Positions 42,379 to 53,556 of a stretch of 64,000 bases of DNA are shown here, one piece after another. The translations under genes were made by a program, and so were the position numbers. Each line of letters starts with the position of its first letter. Positions within the stretch are counted from its first letter, which is position 1. The stretch is taken from the NCBI GenBank assembly GCA_002270565.1, contig NQMI01000058.1:124001-188000 (forward strand), written 5' to 3'. The stretch comes from Stenocarpella maydis. Taxonomy: Eukaryota > Ascomycota > Sordariomycetes > Diaporthales > Diaporthaceae. Under the pieces are notes generated by a model. The model was not told the DNA's origin, made no database searches, and worked only from the letters and a program-made list of their open reading frames with translations.

Positions 42379-43447
42379 TGCAATTTTGAAGTGATGCAAT
42401 CAGAATCGCGTAGGTGAGAATGAGGCAACCATTTATTCTGGAAGTTTCGTGTTGTGTCATCCGTAGTCAGGCGAGAACAATGCAAGCGCTGCCTGGGAAT
42501 CAGAGGTCCTGGAAGCTGTCGTTTTTTATTTCGTGGCCTGTCCTCACAATTATGGGGCCTCCGGGAAAGTATGGCATGTTGGTTGGTCGCTGGAGCTGAT
42601 GTGGGAGGTCGACCAATAAGCAAGTCGTTCCACCCGTTCACTCAGTGAACTGCTCTTCCTGACTGCGTCATCAAGAACATGCATGCCGGCTATAATTTGG
42701 CTAGCCCCTTTCGTCGTCTCTGCCTGACTTGATGCAGCGGCGTGAAACAGGACAAGGAGATCACAATAATAACCCTGTTGCCTGTAGCCAAACCGATCGG
42801 ATTTCAGAGCTGTTGAATCGTTGCCGCTAAGCTCTGGTTCGCTGTGTGACATCGGTATCGCTTTCAAAGCGGTCTCATCAATGCAGCTGAGATCAGCCTC
42901 AAAGAATTATCTCTTCCTAATCTGGCTTTGGGGGCAGCATTTACTGAGTTCTGCCGCGCGACTAAGTGAATTAGGGCTTCGCCACTTCGAGCCCTCTCGA
43001 TGTCAGTCCTAAATTGAACTGGCAACGCTGACGGAGGTGAATCGGAAACGCCAGCAAGGCCGTCATAGATTCTGGCAGAAGGTGAGAGCTAACTGGATAC
43101 CCAGGTACTTACTAAATTCCTACCAAAGTTGGTGGCTGGGTGGCCAGCTTGAGATACCGACACGGGACCCAACACTACCCGGCTTAGACATCCTGCATTA
43201 GCTCCGTTTGAGGATGCGGGTCTCAATTACTGCTTGGATAGTAAGAGAGGGGAACGGCTATCCCAACGGGGGCAAGATGAACATAGGCTTGTGCGACACA
43301 GGTCTGACAATGGCATTCTCCGGTTGAGGACACACAGCCATAATAGTTCGAAGCACTAATCAAAATTTACTATTTATCAAATTAGTAATATACTGTAGGT
43401 ATAATTCACCCACTTCAACATTTTGCAAGAAGTCTGGGTATGGGTAC
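42379..43447. other. intergenic, no supported gene
   Basis: Frames on both strands lack domains. It ends at the target duplication of the Copia element. Confidence 0.45.
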
Positions 43448-43452
43448 TTGGT
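43448..43452. repeat. target-site duplication of the Copia element (left)
   Basis: TTGGT; the right counterpart at 46659-46663 is TTAGT, one G-to-A change, as RIP would give. Confidence 0.7.
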
Positions 43453-43607
43453 TGTTGGCAATAGTGCTTAATATTCAACTATTGACGACTTGGCTATAGT
43501 GGGCAAGTAGCCCCCTATTTATACTTTATCCTCCATACCGTACTAAGTAATAGGAAAATAAGATATCCCATATTAATAACACACCAGTAGTCTAGAACAT
43601 TCCAACA
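43453..43607 (-). repeat. Copia LTR (3' LTR in element orientation)
   Basis: Starts TGTTGGCAATAG and ends ...CATTCCAACA on the plus strand. It is less mutated than the other LTR: it keeps G or C where 46504-46658 has A or T. Confidence 0.88.
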
Positions 43608-43637
43608 TTCCCCCTTAAGCTAATTCTTTTATAAATA

Positions 43638-43646
43638 ATAGTAGTA

Positions 43647-43743
<97 letters not shown>
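43638..43743. repeat. (TAA)n microsatellite, about 35 units
   Basis: Nearly perfect trinucleotide repeat inside the Copia relic. It produces a spurious poly-leucine frame on the minus strand. Confidence 0.95.
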
Positions 43744-43745
<2 letters not shown>

Positions 43746-44322
43746 CTTTCCTTTTATTATTTCTATATTTCAGGTTAACATAGGCTTTTGTAATTATATA
43801 TCCCAAATTCTATATATATTTATATCTAGTATATAGCCTATTAGAACTCCTAGTTTATTTTAAAGGCTAAGTTTATTCTTATATTTCTTATCATTATAGT
43901 ATATCATTAAGTCCTATAATTTAAAATTATTAANGTACTATACTATACTTATTTAGTAATATCCGGAATCTTTTGTTTATATATTCAGAGCTGTTATCTG
44001 TAAATAGCTATTTCATTCATTTATTATATTTCTTTTCATATTTATGTTTATAGTTATTCAATATTTCTATAGCTTTGTCTTTGGTTTGAGGTAAAATAAC
44101 TTCTAAATATCTAATATATTTATCTAAAAATAGTATATAATATTTATATCTATCATATATAGGTATAAATAGTCCACTTATATCATTATAGATTTTATTA
44201 AATATATTATATACTTTATTATTTAGATGAAATCTATTTATTTTTATATTATATTTTGTGTATAGGTATACTTTACACTTAATATGATTTCGTGATACTT
44301 TATTTAGTTTTATATTTATTTT

Positions 44323-44527
44323 TGTTGGAATAGCACTTAGGATCGCACATCAGTATGGGGACGAGGTGGCTTAGTCAGCCACCTAGGTACCGCACGGAGG
44401 CCTTAAGCCCCTACCGTGTGCTTCCCCTCCCTCGTTTCAGAACCTAGATAGATCATCGAATAACAGAACCAGTTCGACAACCACTGTACGTACGTACCAA
44501 CAGCCATATGGCAAAGGCCATTCAACA
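44323..44527. mobile_element. solo LTR of a second, younger Copia-type element
   Basis: A 205 bp island of normal base composition inside the AT-rich relic. It begins TGTTGGAATAGC and ends GGCCATTCAACA (TG...CA). It is flanked by a perfect 5 bp duplication, ATTTT (44318-44322 and 44528-44532). It has no RIP-like decay, so it inserted after the host element was mutated and then lost its interior by LTR-LTR recombination. Confidence 0.88.
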
Positions 44528-44930
44528 ATTTTATTTAATTTTATAAAAGCAAGTAGTAATTCTAAGCCTATATGCCCTAGTCTACAATATCACTTATATA
44601 AGTCTTTTAAATCTTTATAGTTACTTTTACTTATAGTTATATTAATAGTTAGCTTATGTATATAGACTTTTATATAATATAGACTTTGTTTTTTTATATC
44701 CGGAGCCTAATAATTTATTATTTTTCTTTTTATATCGATGAACCATATTTCCATTTAATTTAAAGCATATTAGATAACTTATATATAGCCTTATAGCCTA
44801 ATATATGCAGTCCTAAGTTAGGGATATAGTATATATTTTTAAATATTATCTTTATCTTGAAATCAAAGAACAATATATTATTATTCTTTATATAATTAAC
44901 TCGTATAAAGCTTACCTTTTCCTATTAAAT

Positions 44931-45146
44931 CTATTTATTTCCTTTATATATAGATAAAAAGAGTGACTTATTAGTAAAACGTATTATATTAGTAGCGCTA
45001 TCTACTACTAATTTAATTTCAATAATATATTCTACTATATTCATATTATGTTCTTTAATATTAATTATTTTATTATATTCATTTAGGGTTTTTATAGCCT
45101 TGTTTATCTCTATTTCTTCTAAGTCTAATATACTTATATTATTCAA
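44931..45146 (-). pseudogene. Copia polyprotein fragment (gag end/protease region)
   Basis: A 71-codon frame containing EEIEINKAIKTLNEYNKII, then VVDSATNIIRFTNKSLF. The latter resembles the retropepsin neighbourhood of Copia polyproteins, with the catalytic DSG changed. No other clear pol domain can be read. Confidence 0.55.
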
Positions 45147-46120
45147 CCAGTCTATCTTTATACTTAGAGGATTTCCGTTGATTATAATTGATATTAACTG
45201 AGAAGAGGGCTCTAGTGTGTTTTCCTTAGTATTATTCTCTATTAGTGATTCTAAGCACTCAGCTAATAAAGCAAGTAGCCTTTCTGAGAATTTTCCTCCC
45301 TTTATATCCTTTTTATAAAAGATATTTTCTTAAGGTTTTTTACTATTTCCCTTTTTTATTCTCTAAATACTTAGAGCTTTTTTTAGGTAAAGAAGATAGT
45401 AATTTCCCTTTATATAACCCTTTATTTTATAGTAATAATAGACTTAAGTTTATTTCTTATCTGATTTATCCTTTTTTCTTTTTATAAGGAGTACTTTCCA
45501 ACCCTTTTACTCTCTCCCTTAACTCTTATCTAGAAGATATATAAATGAGGAGTCTATAATATAACTTTCTAAGTCTTTTCTTATACTCCAAGTAATATTT
45601 TAAATAAATCTATCATAATTCTTATCTAAACTATTTACAACCTAAATAATAATTACCTTTTTAGAAAGCTTCATTTGTTTAGCCTTTAATTCTTATATAG
45701 TATTTTTACCTTACTTGAACAGAACTTTATGGACTTAAAACCTTTAAATAAAATATTAAAAAAGTTCTTTAAGATAAAGTATTTAATAATAAAACCTTTA
45801 GGCTAATAGAGTTTCTTTAAGGCTTCTTAAGCCTCTAAAGCTGTCCTTTTTTATTTTATATATATAGGTAATAGCCTTTTTATTTTAGGCTAAAATAAGA
45901 CCAATAAAATCTTTATTATTCCTAGTTATTCCTTCCTTAGTAAGGAAGGCTGTAGCCTTTAAAGACCAGTATAAGTAATTCTTAACTCTAAAGAGCTAAG
46001 GAATATTATATTCATCTGAGTTAGATATAGTTATTTACAGACTTTTATAAAATCTAAATATAAGGTTTTATAAGTTATAAAAAGTCTTTTCGAATAGTAT
46101 ATATATTACAAGTATAAGTA

Positions 46121-46216
46121 AAGTATTAATAAAGATATAAGTAGGTATTAATAAAGATATAAGTAAGTATTAATAAAGATATAAGTAAGTATTAATAAAG
46201 ATATAAGTAAGTATTA
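46121..46216. repeat. 22 bp tandem repeat, about 4.4 copies
   Basis: The unit AAGTATTAATAAAGATATAA plus GT is repeated with one substitution, inside the Copia relic. Confidence 0.9.
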
Positions 46217-46503
46217 AGGCGGAGGTAAATAAGTAGCCGGATATATATATTAGTTACTAGAGAAAGCTTAGAAGAGGTAATATTAAATAGTATAGTTTAA
46301 TTAATTAAATTCTTATTAATATTCCTAATCGGGCAATTAGGAAGGTTATATAGGGCGATTCAGCTCTTTTAGCAGAGATTTAGTTATTTCTTTATATAGT
46401 TAAAGGTTTGAGAAGTACTATATGACAGGGGTATTATATACATATAGTCTTTTTAACTAGTTACAGCAGTAATAAAAGTAGGTCTCATTCCAGGCTCATA
46501 ACC

Positions 46504-46658
46504 TATTAGCAATAATACTTAATATTCAACTATTAACTACTTGGCTATAATGGGCGAGTAGCCCTCTATTTATACTTTATCCTCTATACCATACCAAGTA
46601 GTAGGAAAATAATATATCCCGTATTAATAATACACTAGTAGTCTAGAACATTCCAACA
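46504..46658 (-). repeat. Copia LTR (5' LTR in element orientation)
   Basis: Matches 43453-43607, with differences almost all G-to-A or C-to-T. The primer-binding-like GGTTATGAGCC follows at 46493-46503 (minus strand). Confidence 0.88.
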
Positions 46659-47058
46659 TTAGTATGCTTCTTAGGTGTCCTTCTTGAATAGAAAAACAAG
46701 CATCAGAACAGCAAGGGTCGCGCAAGGGAAAGAGACATAATTAAAGAACGCAACTAGTAGTCAGCCTAAATGGGTCGGGAAGACAAGAGTGGATTGTTCT
46801 CAGTGAAGAAGGCCAAAGAGAGGAGATATCTGACAGGTTTTTCCTCTCTACTAAGGATACATTTACCCTTGAGAGACTACCTCAGGAGCTCAACATGACA
46901 ACACTCCACGCGGTCCAAACTTCAACAATCTACCTGGGCTCCAAAAGCCCCTCTGCATTATAAAAGCTCCCGGGAGAACGTTGGACCGACCGAAAGTGCT
47001 ACCACTAACTCGGATCCATGACGCGTGCCATACTACCCTGGTCAGGGGGCATAGCATT
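46659..47058. other. intergenic, Copia right flank to beta-trefoil gene 3' end
   Basis: Begins with the right target duplication TTAGT (46659-46663). No gene seen. Confidence 0.5.
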
Positions 47059-47850
47059 TCAGACCTTGACGAACTCCCACAATGTGGTTCCGTGCCAGAG
47101 TCTGGTCAACGTAGCTCCGTCTCCCTCCACACAGAGAATCTTTAGAGTGTCAGCCCAGAAGGGCGACAGCAGCTGGTACCCTCCTTCAGGATGGAGCCGG
47201 GGCGTCCACAGCTCCCATTTGCGGAGCTCAGGAGCGCAGGCACGCATTCCACTGTCGCCATCATGGCCGATATACTTCCCAGTCTGGCGGTGCAGGAACC
47301 CAAAGTAGCCGTTCTTTTGGATGCAGTGCCAGTGAGTACTGCCCGGGCTCACATCATCCAGGCTTTGGACCTTTGGCTTGTCGCCGATCAGCGCGATGGC
47401 CTTCCCGCTGTCCTTTTCAATGATCTGGAAGGTGTTGTCGGGCCAAGGGACGGCGCCACGGCTGCTCCAGAGGGAGTCTGAGGCGTTGATGGTAGTCGGG
47501 GGAGTGTATCCCCGGAAGGTGAAGTCTGAAGAACTGGTCATGGCGTCGGATCCGTCATCGTCTTGCTTCTCGCCGGGAGCCATGATCTGAAAGCAGGCCC
47601 TTTGAGTCAGCATAAGTTGGGTCGGAGTAACAGCGAAGGCTGCATTACACGAGAGATGTTAGAGGACTCGGGACTTTACCATGAAGTATGCTACAAATGC
47701 TAATATTGCAACTAGAATACTAATGCCCTTTAATGATAAGAGGGATCGTATTCTTGAAGGTGCTACGGGGTGGATTTGTCTGCGCATGTCAGCAGTCCAA
47801 GAGTATTTGGATGGCAAACGGAATGTTGGGGGTCTTTTGTCGGCCACCAT
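47059..47850 (-). CDS. fascin-like beta-trefoil protein with N-terminal membrane anchor
   Basis: Exon 1 (47850-47680) splices over a 93 bp GTAAAG...TTTCAG intron, phase 0, to exon 2 (47586-47059), giving 232 residues. Exon 1 encodes a basic cytosolic-type tail (about 1-38) and one transmembrane span, SILVAILAFVAYFM (about 44-57), so the protein is predicted to be a type II or signal-anchored membrane protein. Exon 2 encodes an acidic/Ser-rich stalk and the trefoil: AVPWPDNTFQIIEKDSGKAI, WHCIQKNGYFGFLHRQTGKY, IGHDGDSG, WELWTPRLHPEGGYQLLSP and HGTTLWEFVKV. It is a paralogue of the soluble protein at 41.8 kb in the same orientation, with the Copia relic between them. An internal Met at 47583 (MAPGEK) could give an anchor-less form from an alternative start. 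Function unknown. Confidence 0.75.
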
Positions 47851-48155
47851 TTCCTGGGCAGTGGGGGTCTTTTAGCGATGCAGGCGAGGCACAGGCCTTC
47901 GTTATCGAACTAATGCATGAGGCCGACCACAGGAGGCCCAGTGGCATCATGCTTATGTACCTTAGGTAGGTACTTATGCAATGTGTGCCTGGGTGTCTCG
48001 CAGACAATGCCCAATGGGCTGTTTCCTACCATTCTCTTCCTGAAATGTAGAAAAGTGCCTGACTGCACCGTTGAGTAACTGAGGCTTTCTTTGGAGACTT
48101 AATGCCAAACATATACCTACTTAAGTACTTAAGGTACCTCCAAGTGGCGCTGTTA
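47851..48155. other. intergenic
   Basis: Upstream of the anchored beta-trefoil gene and downstream of the SDR. No features seen. Confidence 0.5.
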
Positions 48156-49420
48156 TCAAACCTTCCCACTTTGGAGCCTCCCACGCTCTTCCTCCGTCAC
48201 TTCAAGGATCGGAGCCAGCATGTTCTCCATCATTTCCGGCGGGGCCTTGACACCCTTTCCATCTCTGTCCTCATCCATGCCCAGAGGAGGCAAGATGTTC
48301 CATTCCGGAATTATCCTGTTGCCTTGGAATTTTGAGACTTCAAAAATAGCCCCGCCAGGGATCTGGGGCGACTCAATCACCTCACTAATGGCTACCGCTA
48401 CCGCCTCGGGTGTCAGGCACAGCTCGTCAGATGCCCCATACCGGACGCCGGCGCCGGGTGTGCCTTCAGTCCAGAGGGGCGTCTGCACCATGCTGCGTCG
48501 AATGTATTTAGTGCACGCCGAATCCAAGATGGAGGTCTTCGTGAGCTGAAAGGACATACCCTGGGCAGATGGAGACTACCTTGACTCCCTGGAGCCTCTC
48601 GGCGTCGCCCATGCTCCGGGTGAACCCGACAAGTGCATGTTTGGTCGCCACGTAGAGCGGCGAGGAATAGTTCTTGGAATACCCAGCGAGCGACGACAGT
48701 AGGACCACGACACCCTTCTTCTCTCTCCCAAGAAGTGCGCGTATGGCCAGGCGCGTGAGCTTGATCTGCGAGCGACTCGTTATCAGCCAGGGCCGCCAGG
48801 TTTGAGCTCTAGGAGCTGGGTGGTGGACCGCCGAAGAGGCAACTGACCGGATGGTTCACGTTGATGTCAACACTAGCATAGCCGTTTGAATCCAGAGGTT
48901 CCGGGTCATCCCAAAAATTCGAATATGGCTGTAAACGTTCACAAGGCCAGGTCAGGTGCCACATTTCTTTGCCGAGATTTCCATCCGCGGTTTGGACAAG
49001 AGAGACAAACAGGCTCAAACACACCGGCAGATGCGACGTAGACGTCGGGGACATCGCCTAGCTTGGACAGGGAAACATCGATAATGCCTTGAAGGTCCTT
49101 CCACCTCGTGACGTCGCAGCTCTGGAAGATGAGATTCTCGTCTGACTGGACGGCTGCCTGGGCCGCCCCTGTGAGTCTCAGGTCGGCGAGAATGACCTTT
49201 TTGGCCCCTTGCTGGCGAGCATGGAGACCATAAGCAAGCCCAATGCCTAGCACAGGCACCCGGGTCAGCGGCGCAACGAAGCCAGGAACACTTGGGTCAG
49301 GTATGTATTTTTCAGGGAGCTAAAGTCCTCTGCACATGTGTCTTTTCAAGATGTTGACTTACCTGACCCGCCACCCGTCACCGCAACGATCTTGTCTCTG
49401 AGGGGGAAATGTATAGACAT
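48156..49420 (-). CDS. short-chain dehydrogenase/reductase (15-PGDH-like)
   Basis: Five exons (49420-49363, 49246-49011, 48928-48848, 48765-48560, 48492-48156) all join in frame and give 305 residues. The Rossmann motif is split by intron 1 and reads VAVTGGGSG|IGLAYGLHARQQGAK. VILADL with Asp at the end of the second strand favours NAD(H) over NADP(H). The catalytic residues are visible: LLSSLAGYSKNYSSPLYVAT, then K (Ser ... Tyr-x3-Lys), followed by CPG|MVQTPLW. Known: fungal homologues act on secondary alcohols or ketones, including secondary-metabolite intermediates; the substrate here is unknown. The first intron is 116 bp and intron 4 is 67 bp. The five-exon structure without any break contrasts with the decayed genes nearby. 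Confidence 0.86.
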
Positions 49421-49929
49421 GTTGTCCGCGAGGAAGAACTCAACGCTGGAGTTTAGAGTGCTGGGGAGATAAGCTTGCCTCTTGGATACGACTGAGAAAT
49501 CCGTAATACAACTAGTTACAACTGCTTGTACATGGGCTTCCTGTCCTTCTACTTGGGCTCGTTGATTGCGCTGGTCACCTTACGCTCAAGAGGGTGAGTG
49601 AGGCGGGGTTAGACGGATTCAGAAAATTATGCTTCCGCAGTATCGGTGGGTTGAGTTCTGACAGTGGCTCCAAAGTGGTAAGCTGACCAGTCAACTGACG
49701 CTCTGGATATATAAGGCTAGTCTGTATGCATTCCCGGTTCATCATGAACTCTACGCTCAACCCCGCCTCCCTTGCCCCGCCCACAGTACACCATCACCAG
49801 CTTTCCGTCGGTAGAATTATTATAACCTCATTCAAACCCGCAAGTCTACAGCATGTCAAGTGTCTAGGCGTCTAATCTAATCTACCAGGCTGCACTGAGC
49901 AGCCCAACAGCCCCCCCCCCAACGTCCAA
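49421..49929. other. intergenic
   Basis: Between two minus-strand genes; holds the SDR promoter and the desaturase 3' UTR. A C10 run lies at about 49912-49921. Confidence 0.5.
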
Positions 49930-51633
49930 CTAATGGATATGCTCCTTGGAACCGACAATAGAATAATCATAATCCCGTATCAACTCGGCACGCTTCTGCG
50001 CCCGCACCTTCCAGATCTCAACCTCACCGCCCCCGCGGATGATGCCGACGCGGTACTTTGCCAGCAGGTTGCGCGCCGCGTTCGAGTGGTTGTAGACGCC
50101 CCCGTTGAACATGGCGGTCGCGTCCTTGCCGACGGCGGTCAGGATGAGCGCCCTGCCACCCGGGTGTTCGCGTGCAAAGTCTGTTAGGTCGTGTACGAGC
50201 CCGGCGACGGCTATCAGGGCGCGCGTGCGTGACTGGTCGAGGAAGTCCTCCCACTCCATCAGAGGGAGGACAGCGAGAGGCTTCCCCCAGTCTAGGATGC
50301 CGAGCTTGCGGTCCAGCTTCTTCTGCTCTTGCTGCAGCTTTCCCTTGTCGATCTCGTTCTGCGAGAAGGTGCGGAGGTCGCTGGCCAGGCCTAGGATCTT
50401 CCACGTGGCGATGCACCACTTGTTCGGGTCGTAGGTCAGCCACCTTGTTGTGTTGCGGTAGTCGGTGGGGAACTATTGACGGGTGTATTAGTGCATGGAT
50501 GAGAAGGGAACTGCCATGAGGTCCGCCTGCGGCGGCGGACATGTGCGCACCTCATGATGAAAGTTATGATATCCCTCGCCCAGGCTGAACAGGGAAGAGA
50601 TCCAGTGGTCGCGGGGAGAACGCCTGTCGTCGAAAGGCTGGTCGCCCAGGTAGTGCCCGAGGCTGTTGATGGTGAAGGAGCTCTGCTGCACCGTCACGAC
50701 GCGGAGGACACCGGCGTAGATGAGCCCGCCTTTCCAGTCTCCCCATCCATACCCCGCGACCAATGTCGGCATGACCCAGGCGAAGAATATAGATATCGGG
50801 GCGTAGTACTTGTGCTGCCAGACAACAAAGGGGTCGTTGGCGAGGTCGGAGATGTCGGTACGGCCGTGTTTCTTGTAGTCTTGGTTGAGGAGCAACCAGC
50901 CCATGTGGGCGTGCCATACTGCGGTAGCCCGTGATCAGCATTGGGTTCATCACGGGGAGAGACCAGCATGTTCAGCTGCGTAGAATAGCATCGTCACAGG
51001 CCGCCTGGGCCCCTGAACCCCATATGGGCCCAGGCAGGTCATGGGGCCGAGTTATTGGAGAGATGGAGAGAGAGCGAAGTAGTAGGAGTATCTGGAGGTG
51101 CAAGTATCGACGTGGCTGGATTTGAACTCACAGCCCTTGTGAACCGTATAGGGGTCGGCATCGGTGTCAGTGAACCTGTGGTGTGCGCGGTGGCCCCAGC
51201 TCCAGAAGCGAATCGAGCCCTCGAGGGCACTGGCACCACCAAACCCGAGGAAGAGTTGGAGCGGCAGGGTTGCCGTGTACGAGCAGTGCGACCAGAGGCG
51301 GTGGTATCCTGCAGTGATGCCTATTCCGGCCCAGAGGTGTAGCAGGATGGAGAAGATTAGGGTTGGTCGCGTCAATGGCGTGTAGAAGGCATAGTAGATG
51401 GCGACCATAGGGATGAAGACGAGGAGCGTCGTCTTGAACCAGTCGATATGGAGGTACCAGTTGGATAGCGTCCATGGCAGGTCAGATATGTGTGGTCCAC
51501 GCCGGGAGAGGTAGCTGGGCTGCTGGCCGGGTTTCGCGAGAGATTCGTTGGCCGCTGGTATCAGAGATGCCACCTGGGTCGTTGTCGTCGTGGTCGTCGT
51601 GGTCGACGTCGATGTCGAGTATGGTTGCGCCAT
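49930..51633 (-). CDS. OLE1: stearoyl-CoA delta-9 desaturase with cytochrome b5 domain
   Basis: Three exons (51633-51132, 50918-50551, 50472-49930; introns 213 and 78 bp) give 470 residues, the normal OLE1 length. A Ser/Thr-rich N-terminus with a poly-Thr tract precedes the membrane domain. The three di-iron histidine boxes are present: HRLWSH, HRAHHR and, across the second junction, HNFHHE|FP. Membrane segments include [15 protein letters not shown] and [13 protein letters not shown]. The C-terminal cytochrome b5 domain has the haem motif REHPGG and [13 protein letters not shown]. Known: an ER enzyme that introduces the delta-9 double bond into palmitoyl- and stearoyl-CoA, with electrons supplied through its own b5 domain; essential for unsaturated fatty acid synthesis. 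Frames are intact. Confidence 0.95.
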
Positions 51634-52829
51634 AACTGCGCAAGTGATATTTGGACGGTCGATTCGACTCGGATGTTTGGACAGAAAAGGCAGAGGGAGA
51701 GAGGAGAGAACTTCGATCCCGGATATGGTCGTCGAGAAGAGAAGGTAGGAGAGAGAGGTACATGGGCTAGGTACCCGGGCATGTGGGTGGCCAAGGTGAC
51801 CTAGCCTAATCGAGCCACGCAGTGATTCAGAAAATCGAAAAATGAAAAATGCAAACTCCATCGTGCAGGGTAGCATGGAGGGACAGATTACATCACAAAT
51901 CCCGTAACTGGCACAGCAACATGTTGGAACCGTAGGGGAGCTCTCCTTTTGTGGGGCATCTCTCGGAAAGCGCCGCTCTACACGCACGAAGGGTCCTCAG
52001 CCTGTCAGACCTCTCCGGCTCCTATTCCGAGCAGCGTCTCATTGGTCGAGAAGCTGCAGGCACAGGTCTTTACCCACTAGTAAGGGTCAGGGGCTCGAGC
52101 AGACTGTAGATCTCTTGGGGGCAAAGTTGAGACGTTTCACAGACTTGGCAAGGCACTGCCCCAATGCCAGTCATGCCAAATTCTCAGAATGGCATTGGGG
52201 TAGTGGTGACTAATAATCTTTATCGGCAACACAAGCCGCTGTGTGCCAGATCGAGTCATGATATGCCGTTGGTTTCATAACTTCGATGGCATTGACTTGT
52301 GCAATGTACACGTGTACAACACAATCGAGTTTGTCTCGGGAGTCATGTAATAGTCTGTTACCCAGGTACAACATAGCTCCTGAAGAGGCATAGTCATCAG
52401 TCGGCACAAAGCCCAGCCGTCTGTCTTCACACCCACAGTCACCCAACCTGTGTAATCTTATCAGATCATTTGCCTAGAACAACAATGGTTGCAAACCCCG
52501 TTCATTCCGAATATAGACATTTGTACACACCCCAACGCATAGGACGCACCATGCTAGTAACTGAGCAACCAACCAATATGGTCGAGGTGTTGGTTAAACG
52601 AGGTAAATTGGCCCCCTCCCCCGGATGGTATTTGCTATCTCCGCGAGGAGAAACCTCGCCTGGTCCTACCATAAAGATTTCTCTTTATATACACTAGAAC
52701 ACCTGGGTACCCCTTTCCAAACTACAGCGTGTACTTTCAAATTCACATCCAAGGGTTTTGATGTTTACATATTTCAACTTAAAATTATTTCCCATGGCTG
52801 ATGATGGAGTTAAGAAAGGGCCGGAGGGT
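51634..52829. other. upstream region of the desaturase gene, no other gene
   Basis: A long upstream region is usual for OLE1-type genes. Frames seen from 52.2 to 52.9 kb have no domains. It ends at a palindromic repeat element. Confidence 0.45.
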
Positions 52830-53556
52830 GCAGGCAGGCACCACTCACTACCACCTGAGGCCAAACCCGGTACCATTTTTGATCCTCGAGATCAGGCAAC
52901 GTCTGCCGATCCAGCTTTTCAGAGCCGCCTACCCAGCTCGACCCTGTTCGCCCGCCTCCCCCCAATACAAGAAATTTAGCGTGCAGCCTACTATAATTTC
53001 TTGTACCTCCTCTCTAAAATGCCGCGCCTTAAAGCCCGTAATGCGTCGCAGAGCCCCTCAACACGTCTTAAAGCCCCGCAATACGCGTAGAGGAAGGGCC
53101 CTCTATATCCACATGCCCAGAAGAAGGGACCTCCACACGACTAGAGGAAGGGCCCTCTTTATGCTTAAAAAAAGCCTTTTATATGCCTAGATAAAGCCCC
53201 TTTATAAAGCCCTCTGTATACTTAGAGGAAGGGCCCTTCCTTAGGTATATAAAGGGCCTTCCTTTAGGCGTATAGAGGGCCCTTCCTCAGGATGTGTAGA
53301 GGGCCCTTTTTAGGATATGCCAAACTTGAAAGCCCACTGGATGTGCCAAAAGCTCTCTAAATAAAGAACATAAAGGGTTAGGGTAGCGGGGTAGCTCCTT
53401 TCCTCTTTAAGAGGTACAAGAATTCCTAATAAGCTGCACGCTTAATGCTTGTACTGGGTGGGCGAATAGGGTCGAGCTGGGTAGGCAGACGTTAACTGCT
53501 TCGAGATGAGCGGTATGCGGTTTGAAGGGTGATTTATTTTGAAGAGTGGCACCAGC
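52830..53556. repeat. long palindromic (inverted-repeat) element
   Basis: The left arm (about 52830-53020) and right arm (about 53400-53556) are imperfect inverted copies. Shared blocks include CTACCCAGCTCGACCCT, ATACAAGnAAT, TTAGCGTGCAGC and CTTGTACCTC. A 22 bp insertion lies in the left arm. The interior (about 53080-53330) is made of degenerate short units around AGAGGAAGGGCCCT and its complement. There is no transposase, so it is either a non-autonomous transposon or a folded-back repeat. A related copy lies at 2.52-2.75 kb. Confidence 0.75.

Larger units (their letters stand above)
43453..46658 (-). mobile_element. Ty1/Copia LTR retrotransposon relic
   Basis: Two 155 bp direct LTRs (43453-43607 and 46504-46658) flank an AT-rich interior. 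On the minus strand the LTRs begin TGTTGGAATG and contain a TATAAATAG promoter motif. A purine tract (TTAAGGGGGAA) lies just before the downstream LTR, and a primer-binding-site-like GGTTATGAGCC just after the upstream LTR, fixing the orientation. A surviving piece at 45146-44931 reads LVVDSATNIIRFTNKSLF, like the gag-end/protease (DSGAT) region of Copia polyproteins. At 3.2 kb including a younger insertion it is shorter than a complete element (about 5 kb), so much of pol is deleted. Substitutions are heavily C-to-T/G-to-A. Confidence 0.9.

Noticed and set aside
43615..43806. Poly-leucine frame on the minus strand
   Set aside because: It is only the translation of the (TAA)n microsatellite inside the Copia relic.
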